A stretch of 5,141 nt of DNA from positions 1-5,141 of the forward strand of contig DOHJ01000076.1 of the NCBI GenBank assembly GCA_003535335.1, given 5' to 3'. The DNA comes from Paracoccaceae bacterium. Lineage in GTDB: Bacteria; Pseudomonadota; Alphaproteobacteria; Rhodobacterales; Rhodobacteraceae. Made by a program: the position numbers and the translations under genes. This document shows positions 1 through 5,141 of this stretch, in pieces (the stretch's first letter is position 1; each line of letters starts with the position of its first letter). The notes beneath the pieces are model-generated. The model did not search any database, was not told the DNA's origin, and was given only the letters and a program-made list of their open reading frames with translations.

Positions 1-1
1 G

Positions 2-676
2 TTTAGCGCTTCTGCCTATTTCAGTTCCGCCAAATTCAAATCCACCACCAGATTTAACGATGTGCGGTTTTTATCGGCCGTGCCGCAGTTTCATGCGGCT
101 GAAATTTATGATGATACCACCTTTCCCCTGCCCGATGATTACCGCGATAACTGGCCACCTGTTAAGGGCAAAGTAAAGCTGGCAGGCAAAGACGACCCTG
201 TAACGGTAATGGCCGCCGCCGAGCAAAAACGCGCCTATAACCGGTTGCGGCTGTTTATGAACAAAACCCTGCAAACCGACGAAGAGCAGTTTTTTCACCG
301 GATGGAAATGCGTTGCAAGCGCGAGGTTGAGCCGAATTGGTGGGTCAAGCGGCTTTATGATCTGTTCAACGTGGTATCGGGTTACGGCAGCAGCATCGGC
401 AGGCCGGCATTCTGGCTGTTTGTGCTGTGGATTCCGGCGGCGATTGGCAAGGTAAAGCCACAGGAAAACTGGTGGCCGGTTTGGGATACGATTATACCGG
501 CGATGGCCTGGAGTTTTGGTAATCTGACCCCGTTTTTTGGATTTTACCGGCGGTATTTCAAGGATGAAACGGTCATTGATTCATTGTTGTTTTATAGCGG
601 TGTTCAAACCGTGTCCGGTTTTATACTGGTGTTTTTGCTGGGTCTGGGGATACGCAACCGGTTCAGGCTGCGCTAG
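2..676 (+). CDS. Pentapeptide-repeat protein with membrane-associated C-terminus (5' partial)
   Basis: The frame is open from base 2 to the TAG at 674-676, so the gene begins upstream of the window; the GTG at 62 is an internal valine codon and not the start. The visible 224 residues open with phenylalanine-centred pentapeptide repeats (AYFSS, AKFKS, TRFND, VRFLS, with one extra residue after the second), which in this family stack into a right-handed beta helix. A PQFHAAEIYDDTTF segment seems to cap the helix. A charged helical linker follows (AAEQKRAYNRLRLFM and on), then GYGSSIGRPAFWLFVLWI and a last hydrophobic stretch (SGFILVFLLGLGIRNRFRLR) that look like membrane segments with a basic cytoplasmic end. 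I recall this repeat-linker-membrane plan from other proteobacterial proteins annotated only as pentapeptide-repeat proteins; no reaction or partner is known to me. Family assignment is fairly secure, function is open. Confidence 0.8.
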   Translation, partial: FSASAYFSSAKFKSTTRFNDVRFLSAVPQFHAAEIYDDTTFPLPDDYRDNWPPVKGKVKLAGKDDPVTVMAAAEQKRAYNRLRLFMNKTLQTDEEQFFHRMEMRCKREVEPNWWVKRLYDLFNVVSGYGSSIGRPAFWLFVLWIPAAIGKVKPQENWWPVWDTIIPAMAWSFGNLTPFFGFYRRYFKDETVIDSLLFYSGVQTVSGFILVFLLGLGIRNRFRLR

Positions 677-716
677 GTGTGAAGGCTATCGCATGTGGAC
701 GCTTTACAAAAAATTC

Positions 717-751
717 GTGACAATTTTACAGAAATGACCGCTATCTGTCAC
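717..751. promoter_or_regulatory. Inverted repeat GTGACA-N23-TGTCAC, possible operator
   Basis: A perfect 6-bp inverted repeat (GTGACA at 717-722, TGTCAC at 746-751) encloses a smaller one (ACAG at 728-731, CTGT at 745-748). It lies 49 bp before the phosphoesterase start codon, in the 124-bp gap after the pentapeptide gene. A third TGACA occurs at 776-780. GTGACA could also serve as a -35 element, but the matching -10 (CTATCT at 741-746) is poor. The symmetry is seen directly; a role as operator or promoter is inference, and a 6-bp repeat with a long spacer can arise by chance. Confidence 0.25.
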
Positions 752-788
752 CGAATCGGCGCCAATGTGGAATTCTGACAATCACATT

Positions 789-793
789 AGGAG
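789..793 (+). promoter_or_regulatory. Ribosome binding site AGGAG that fixes the phosphoesterase start
   Basis: AGGAG lies 7 nt before the ATG at 801. This spacing, together with the signal peptide that begins at 801, makes 801 the start in preference to the in-frame ATG at 765. The latter would place twelve mostly polar residues ahead of the signal peptide, and the ribosome binding site would then fall inside the gene. Confidence 0.8.
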
Positions 794-800
794 CTCTGCA

Positions 801-2747
801 ATGAAATTTTCATCTATTGCGCTTTGCGCTGCTGCTGGCACATTGGCGCTGCCCGCCATGGCCAAGGACCCCGGCTATGTCGGCGGTATTGAAATTATTC
901 GCGGTGATGGGGCCGCGATACCCCCCGAAATGGCCCAAGGCACGGTTTTTCTGGATGCCAACCGGAATTTTAAACTGGATGGGGGCGAGCAGGGTTTGCA
1001 AGGTGTTATCGTATCCAATGGGCGCGAAGTTATTCTGACCGATGCCGATGGCAAATACCAGCTGCCGGCCTATGACGATATGAACCTGTTTGTGGTAAAA
1101 CCGGCCGAATATCTAACGCCGGTCAGTGCCGATATGGTGCCGCAATTTTCCTATGTGCATAAAGCCAAAGGATCACCCGAGCTGCGCTTTGGCGGAATTG
1201 CGGCGACCGGTGATTTGCCGCAAGCCGTTAATTTTCCGATGGTCAAAGACCCCGCAGGCAGTGATTTTCGCTGCATGGCGTTTGGAGATGCGCAGCCATA
1301 TACCAATCAGGAAGTGTCGTTTGTGCGGGAAACTGTTGGCAAGATGTTGGCACATGAAGACATGTCAAATGTGGAATGTCTGATTTTTGCCGGGGATGTG
1401 ATGGGCGATGATCTGTCGCTGTATCCGCGGTTTAAAAATATTATTTCGGTGGGGAATACGCCGCAATATTTTGTTGGCGGCAACCATGATCTGGATTTTG
1501 ATGCAGAAAGCGATCAGCACAGTTTTGATACATTTCGCCGCGAATGGGGGCCGGAATATTGGGCTGCCGAAATTGGCGGTGTGTTTTTTATCGGTCTGGA
1601 TAATGTGCGCTATCCTTGTAACGGCGTGGATGAGCATCCGTTTTGCGCGTCCGACCGCAAGCACACCTATAATGGCGTGGTTTCGGGTCGCCAGCTGGAG
1701 TGGCTTGCCAATCTGTTGCCGCATGTGCCGCAAGACAAGTTGATCGTTTTAACGGCGCATATTCCGTTCCAGACATTTACCGATAATACCGCAGCCAAGC
1801 ACCAGACCGACAACCTGCACGAGTTGGCGCATTTGCTGGAGGGGCGCAAGGTTTTGGGGCTGGCGGGTCACACGCACACCACCGAAAATATCGAAAAGGG
1901 CGAGGGCTATGAGGGCTGGCATGAACACACCGGTTTGGCCAAGGCTCCGTTTGACCAGATCATAACCGGTGCTGTATCGGGCAGCTGGTGGGCCGGTGAT
2001 TTTAACGACCAAGAAGTGCCGCACGCAACCCAGCGTTTGGGGTCCCCGCGCGGATTTTATGATCTGGCTTTTAGCGGTGCCAGCTACAAAGATACGTTTC
2101 GCACCTTTCACACCACGGTTGAGCGTCAGTTGCACGCCGGTTTTAACACACCGCGGTTTCGCAAATGGGCCGAGGCGCTGATTTCTTATACGGATCTTTA
2201 CGGCACGCCGTCCGAGGTGCTGCCGCCGGTCACCCGCAATGATCTGGCCGACCCTTATATGCTGACCCGGGCTGATCTTGACGGTGGCAGCTGGGTTGCG
2301 GTCAATGTCTGGAATGGTTCAAAATCATCAAAGGTGTCTGTCAGCATTGATGGGGCTGATCCGATCATGGCCAGCCGGACCCAGCAGGGGACAGGCGAAG
2401 CCAAGAAAAAGGGTGTGGAATGGGCCGATCCGGTTGCGTTGCTTAAACAATCCACCCAAGGGCGCATCACCTTTCGGTCGGATCGCGGCGGCGATGAAAC
2501 GGCCGGATTTACGACATGGCGAGGGGACGAGTGGCAAGGCGTTGCCGGGCCTTTCCAGAAATGGATGCTGACTGATAATTCCCAGCATCTGTGGCGTGCT
2601 GATCTGCCTGCCGATTTGTCTGCAGGAATTCATATCATGGAGGTAATCACAGTGGATACACATGGCCGTAAGTTTTCGGTGGATTATACTTTTGAGGTGG
2701 TAGAAGAGATGCCGCAGATGAGCTGGCGCAAACATCTCTGGGAATAA
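801..2747 (+). CDS. Exported calcineurin-like metallophosphoesterase with N- and C-terminal accessory domains
   Basis: This 648-residue protein should hydrolyse a phosphoester outside the cytoplasm with a two-metal centre; the substrate is unknown. Residues 1-21 form a Sec-type signal peptide (KF, a hydrophobic core, then an Ala-Met-Ala cleavage site before Lys22); Cys9 is not in a lipobox. Residues about 45-105 (GTVFLDANRNFKLDGGEQGL, TDADGKYQL) resemble the beta-sandwich of the MetallophosN / SdrD-B type. The catalytic domain spans about 155-365 and shows all blocks in order: Asp163-Ala-Gln165, Gly-Asp199 followed by Asp203-Asp204, Gly-Asn228-His229-Asp230, Ala-His320, and Gly-His357-Thr-His359. 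The first block has Gln where classical family members have His. Residues about 385-635 match the MetallophosC type of C-terminal domain (GSWWAGDF, GSPRGFYDLAFSG). It stands alone on its strand, converges on tldD, and is followed by a hairpin terminator. The family call is strong; the domain names are from memory. Confidence 0.9.
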   Translation: MKFSSIALCAAAGTLALPAMAKDPGYVGGIEIIRGDGAAIPPEMAQGTVFLDANRNFKLDGGEQGLQGVIVSNGREVILTDADGKYQLPAYDDMNLFVVKPAEYLTPVSADMVPQFSYVHKAKGSPELRFGGIAATGDLPQAVNFPMVKDPAGSDFRCMAFGDAQPYTNQEVSFVRETVGKMLAHEDMSNVECLIFAGDVMGDDLSLYPRFKNIISVGNTPQYFVGGNHDLDFDAESDQHSFDTFRREWGPEYWAAEIGGVFFIGLDNVRYPCNGVDEHPFCASDRKHTYNGVVSGRQLEWLANLLPHVPQDKLIVLTAHIPFQTFTDNTAAKHQTDNLHELAHLLEGRKVLGLAGHTHTTENIEKGEGYEGWHEHTGLAKAPFDQIITGAVSGSWWAGDFNDQEVPHATQRLGSPRGFYDLAFSGASYKDTFRTFHTTVERQLHAGFNTPRFRKWAEALISYTDLYGTPSEVLPPVTRNDLADPYMLTRADLDGGSWVAVNVWNGSKSSKVSVSIDGADPIMASRTQQGTGEAKKKGVEWADPVALLKQSTQGRITFRSDRGGDETAGFTTWRGDEWQGVAGPFQKWMLTDNSQHLWRADLPADLSAGIHIMEVITVDTHGRKFSVDYTFEVVEEMPQMSWRKHLWE

Positions 2748-2775
2748 CGGATGTCCCCCCGGCAGATATAGCACA

Positions 2776-2803
2776 GGGGCAGGGTCGAGGGATCCTGCCC
2801 TTT
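2776..2803 (+). terminator. Hairpin terminator after the phosphoesterase gene, possibly bidirectional
   Basis: GGGCAGG (2777-2783) pairs perfectly with CCTGCCC (2794-2800), extendable by G-U pairs at both ends, with a loop of about 8 nt; TTT follows at 2801-2803. It sits 29 bp after the phosphoesterase stop and 30 bp beyond the tldD stop on the other strand. The T-run is short, so termination is more convincing for the plus strand; read from the minus strand the stem has no T-run after it. Confidence 0.6.
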
Positions 2804-2833
2804 GGTCTGTGGTTATGCCGGATGATAGGTTTT

Positions 2834-4252
2834 TCAGGCCGAGCCACCCACGGTAATGCCGCCGATCATCAGGGTTGGCTGGCCCACCCCGACCGGCACC
2901 CATTGCCCCGCCTTGCCGCAATTGCCAATGCCCGGGTCCATTGCCATGTCATTGCCGATGGCGCGGATTTGTTTCATGGCGTTTGGCCCGTCGCCGATCA
3001 GGGTTGCGCCTTTGACCGGAGCGCCGATTTTACCGTTTTGCACGCGGTAGGCTTCGGTGCAGGAAAACACGAATTTGCCGTTGGTGATGTCAACCTGACC
3101 GCCACCAAAACCGACCGCATAAATCCCGTCTTTTAGATCGGCCACAATATCGGCGGGATCAGTTTCACCGCCCAGCATAATCGTATTGGTCATGCGCGGC
3201 ATTGGCGTGTGTGCGTAACTTTCGCGCCGCCCGTTTCCGGTGGGGGCAACCCCCATCAGCCGCGCGTTTTGGCGGTCTTGCATGTAGCCCGTCAAGACAC
3301 CGTCCTCGATCAGCAGATTGCGCTGCGAAGGGGTGCCTTCGTCATCAAAGCTGATGGAGCCGCGCCGGTCAACGATGGTGCCGTCATCGATTACGGTCAC
3401 ACCCTTGGCCGCGACTTGGGTGCCGATCAGGCCGGAAAAAGCCGAGGTTCCTTTGCGATTGAAATCACCTTCCAAACCATGGCCCACAGCCTCGTGCAGC
3501 AAAATGCCGGGCCAGCCGGGGCCAAGCACGATGTCCATCGCGCCAGCCGGAGCCGGAATGGCGGTTAGGTTGACCAGCGCAATGCGCAGGGCCTCGCGCG
3601 CCACGGGTTGCCAATGCCCGGGGGTGATCAGCATGCTCAGTCCAGCCCGCCCACCGCCGCCCATGGAGCCGCTTTCGCGTCGTCCGGCATCTTCGACGAT
3701 CACCGAAATATTGATCCGCGACATGGGGCGCACATCGCGCATGATGTTGCCCTCGGGGCGCAGGATTTCGATTTCTTGCAGGCTGGCGGCGATGGTGGCC
3801 GAAACCTGAATGACACGTTTATCAAGCGCGCGGGTGAAGGCGTTAATTTCTTGCAGGATGTCGATTTTAGCCGGAAATGTAGCGTCATCCATCGGGTTTT
3901 GATCGGAGTAAAGCCGCTGGTTGGTGGAGCTGGGCGCATCGGCCCAAGTGCCGCCGCCATCACCCACGGCCAAGCCGGTGGTTTTGGCTGCGCGGGTAAT
4001 CGCGGCCTCGGATATTTCGGATGAATGCGCATAGCCGGTGGTTTCACCTTTTACAGCACGCAAGCCGAAACCTTCGGTCGCGTCATAGCTGGCGGTTTTG
4101 ATTTTGCCATCGTCAAACACCAGCACTTCGGAGCGACTGCGCTCAAAGAACAGCTCGCCATCATCGGCACCGTTGGTGGCCTTTTTTAGCAAGGCAAGGG
4201 TGCGGTCATAATCAAGCGTGGTTTGCAGCGGGCGGAATTGGGTGTCTGACAT
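2834..4252 (-). CDS. tldD: Metalloprotease TldD
   Basis: TldD is the zinc-bearing subunit of the cytoplasmic TldD/TldE (PmbA) protease, which in Escherichia coli trims the microcin B17 leader and degrades unfolded peptides such as the CcdA antitoxin. The 472-residue length is close to the roughly 480 of E. coli TldD. The zinc motif HEAVGH is intact at His253-Glu254 and His258, within a very typical stretch (PGWPGILLHEAVGHGLEGDF). Cys445 (GNCGKAGQ) fits the third metal ligand, and the protein ends in the expected MIGGITVGGSA. Residues about 30-80 (ELFFERSRSEVLVFDDGKI, EGFGLRAV) match the N-terminal domain. The ATG start has an AAGAGG ribosome binding site 5 nt upstream (plus-strand 4258-4263). 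The partner gene tldE/pmbA is not in the window. The gene diverges from thrC, so it likely has its own promoter in the 208-bp gap. I see no truncation or frameshift. The assignment is very secure; the native substrate in this organism is unknown. Confidence 0.97.
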   Translation of the reverse strand: MSDTQFRPLQTTLDYDRTLALLKKATNGADDGELFFERSRSEVLVFDDGKIKTASYDATEGFGLRAVKGETTGYAHSSEISEAAITRAAKTTGLAVGDGGGTWADAPSSTNQRLYSDQNPMDDATFPAKIDILQEINAFTRALDKRVIQVSATIAASLQEIEILRPEGNIMRDVRPMSRINISVIVEDAGRRESGSMGGGGRAGLSMLITPGHWQPVAREALRIALVNLTAIPAPAGAMDIVLGPGWPGILLHEAVGHGLEGDFNRKGTSAFSGLIGTQVAAKGVTVIDDGTIVDRRGSISFDDEGTPSQRNLLIEDGVLTGYMQDRQNARLMGVAPTGNGRRESYAHTPMPRMTNTIMLGGETDPADIVADLKDGIYAVGFGGGQVDITNGKFVFSCTEAYRVQNGKIGAPVKGATLIGDGPNAMKQIRAIGNDMAMDPGIGNCGKAGQWVPVGVGQPTLMIGGITVGGSA

Positions 4253-4324
4253 GGGGGCCTCTTGGCTGGTTTTGTCACGTGTCTAGTATGATTTGGTGTG
4301 GAAAGGGAAGTGGTATAGGTTTTT

Positions 4325-4343
4325 GCCTCCGGCGGGGATATTT
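4325..4343. repeat. Repeat-like intergenic string GCCTCCGGCGGGGATATTT
   Basis: The string begins with a compact GCC-TCC-GGC mini-hairpin followed by GGGGATATTT. I recall near-identical strings (GCCTCCGGCGGGnnTATTT) between many genes in Rhodobacterales genomes, often near gene ends, so it is probably a dispersed intergenic element or a terminator relic. Only one copy is in the window, so its repeated nature cannot be shown here. Confidence 0.4.
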
Positions 4344-4394
4344 AGCGAACAATAATGGGCCCGGGCGCCTTCAAATTTCAAGGTTTGGGATGAC

Positions 4395-4423
4395 AGCGCC
4401 ATGCTTGTGGCGTAAGAGGCGCT
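4395..4423 (+). promoter_or_regulatory. Two mutually exclusive hairpins in the thrC leader
   Basis: AGCGCC (4395-4400) can pair with GGCGCT (4418-4423), giving a 6-bp stem with a 17-nt loop. Alternatively CGCCA (4397-4401) pairs with TGGCG (4408-4412), giving a 5-bp stem with a 6-nt loop. The two share bases and cannot form together. They end 37 nt before the thrC start. No T-run follows, so this is not a classical attenuator; whether the region is even transcribed depends on an unmapped start site. Confidence 0.25.
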
Positions 4424-4460
4424 GGATGGATGGTTAGTAGTAGCAAGAAAGAGCAGCAAA

Positions 4461-5141
4461 ATGCGATATATTTCAACCCGTGGCAAGGCACCTGAACTGA
4501 GCTTTGAAGAGGCAATGTTGACGGGGCTGGCGCGTGATGGTGGTTTATATGTTCCGGCCGAAATTCCGATAATGGCGGCAGCGGATATCGCGGCGCTGGC
4601 GGGGTTGGGTTACGAGGATGTTGCTTACCGCGTGATGCGCCCGTTTGTTGAAGGCAGTTTTGGCGATAGCGAGTTTGCCGATATTATTGGCCGGGCTTAT
4701 GGCGGTTTTGGCCATGATGCGCGCGCGCCGATGGTGCAGCTGGGGGCGAACCATTTTCTGTTAGAATTGTTTCACGGACCGACCTTGGCGTTCAAGGATT
4801 TCGCCATGCAGCTGATTGGCCAGATGTTTCAAACGGCTTTGGCCAAACGCGGCGAGAGGGTGACGATTGTCGGGGCGACTTCGGGTGATACCGGATCCGC
4901 CGCGATCGAGGCCTTCAAGGGGCTGGATGCGGTGGATGTGTTTATCATGTATCCGCATGGCCGGGTGTCGGATGTGCAGCGCCGCCAGATGACCACGCCG
5001 GATGAAAGTAATGTGCATGCGCTGGCGGTGGACGGGGATTTTGACGACTGCCAAGCCCGCCTGAAAGACATGTTCAACGATTTTAAATTCCGTGACACCG
5101 TGCGATTGGCTGGCGTGAATTCGATCAACTGGGGCCGGGTT
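4461..5141 (+). CDS. thrC: Threonine synthase (3' partial)
   Basis: ThrC uses pyridoxal phosphate to convert O-phospho-L-homoserine to L-threonine and phosphate, the last step of threonine synthesis in the cytoplasm. The frame runs open to the window edge, giving 227 residues, about half of the usual 460 or so for the bacterial long form. The protein begins MRYISTRG, the conserved start of this family, which supports the ATG at 4461; the ribosome binding site is weak (AGAAAGAG at 4446-4453, 7 nt upstream). Residues about 2-80 form the N-terminal threonine synthase domain. LFHGPTLAFKDFAMQL carries the cofactor lysine at Lys112, and GATSGDTGSAAIEAF (138-152) is the phosphate-binding loop. No threonine-pathway neighbour is visible; tldD diverges upstream. 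The assignment is very secure; the missing half is simply outside the window. Confidence 0.97.
   Translation, partial: MRYISTRGKAPELSFEEAMLTGLARDGGLYVPAEIPIMAAADIAALAGLGYEDVAYRVMRPFVEGSFGDSEFADIIGRAYGGFGHDARAPMVQLGANHFLLELFHGPTLAFKDFAMQLIGQMFQTALAKRGERVTIVGATSGDTGSAAIEAFKGLDAVDVFIMYPHGRVSDVQRRQMTTPDESNVHALAVDGDFDDCQARLKDMFNDFKFRDTVRLAGVNSINWGRV

Larger units (their letters stand above)
4253..4460. other. Divergent tldD/thrC intergenic region
   Basis: These 208 bp must carry the start signals for both tldD (leftwards) and thrC (rightwards). Seen here: the tldD ribosome binding site at 4258-4263, a repeat-like string at 4325-4343, an AATAAT box at 4351-4356 that matches TATAAT at five of six positions but has no well-spaced -35, a run of overlapping short palindromes at 4357-4369 (GGGCCC, CCCGGG, GGCGCC), and hairpin-forming sequence at 4395-4423. 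I find no convincing small gene. An open frame of 67 codons on the minus strand (4283-4486) overlaps the thrC start, lacks a recognisable product and is probably chance. I could not identify a full promoter for either gene. Confidence 0.6.

Noticed and set aside
716..739. Possible Pho box on the minus strand (CTGTAAAATTGTCAC and CGGTCAT).
   Set aside because: A Pho box needs two CTGTCAT-like half-sites 11 bp apart. Here the CTGT and TTGTCAC units are 8 bp apart, and the CGGTCAT unit has no partner at the right distance.
765..800. Upstream in-frame ATG at 765 as the start of the phosphoesterase.
   Set aside because: It would put a polar extension before a clear signal peptide, and the good ribosome binding site at 789-793 serves the ATG at 801.
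2328..2921. Long minus-strand open frame (197 codons) antisense to the end of the phosphoesterase gene.
   Set aside because: It overlaps two secure genes, has no recognisable domain, and its composition is that of a shadow frame in GC-rich DNA.
3318..3809. Plus-strand open frame of 163 codons antisense to tldD.
   Set aside because: It lies wholly within tldD, whose motifs are intact, and its product has the Pro/Ser/Arg-rich look of a shadow frame.
4311..4319. Extended -10-like TGGTATAGG as a thrC promoter.
   Set aside because: No reasonable -35 lies 16-18 bp upstream, and it would give a leader of about 140 nt; the evidence is too weak to list as a promoter.
4283..4486. Minus-strand 67-codon open frame between tldD and thrC.
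   Set aside because: It overlaps the start of thrC, runs through the repeat-like string and palindromes, and shows no recognisable domain.

Overview
The window looks like ordinary chromosomal DNA from an alphaproteobacterium, most likely in or near the Rhodobacterales. This rests on the moderately GC-rich composition, the TldD and ThrC protein styles, and an intergenic GCCTCCGGCGGGGATATTT string that I recall from between genes in that order. The assignment is made from memory and not from a search.

Layout, left to right: (1) positions 2-676, plus strand: the C-terminal part of a pentapeptide-repeat protein whose start lies upstream; the last repeats are followed by a charged helical linker and a hydrophobic, membrane-associated tail. 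(2) 677-800: a 124-bp gap with a perfect GTGACA/TGTCAC inverted repeat and a strong ribosome binding site. (3) 801-2747, plus strand: a 648-residue exported calcineurin-like metallophosphoesterase with N-terminal and C-terminal accessory domains. (4) 2748-2833: a short convergent gap with a terminator-type hairpin. (5) 2834-4252, minus strand: tldD, a metalloprotease with the HEAVGH zinc motif intact. (6) 4253-4460: a 208-bp divergent intergenic region with the repeat-like string and two mutually exclusive hairpins. (7) 4461 to the window end, plus strand: the first 227 codons of thrC, threonine synthase.

The genes do not form one obvious pathway. TldD normally acts with TldE/PmbA (not present here) on peptides in the cytoplasm. 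ThrC makes threonine from O-phosphohomoserine. The metallophosphoesterase acts outside the cytoplasm on an unknown phosphoester, and the pentapeptide protein has no assigned function. tldD and thrC diverge from the same 208-bp region and tldD converges on the phosphoesterase, so at least three transcription units are present.

I see no mobile element, CRISPR array, tRNA, rRNA or clearly new system. The points most worth a second look are the direct tldD/thrC divergence (in many relatives, as I recall, cytochrome oxidase genes lie in this neighbourhood), the repeat-like intergenic string, the modular phosphoesterase and its Asp-x-Gln first motif, and the symmetric element upstream of it.
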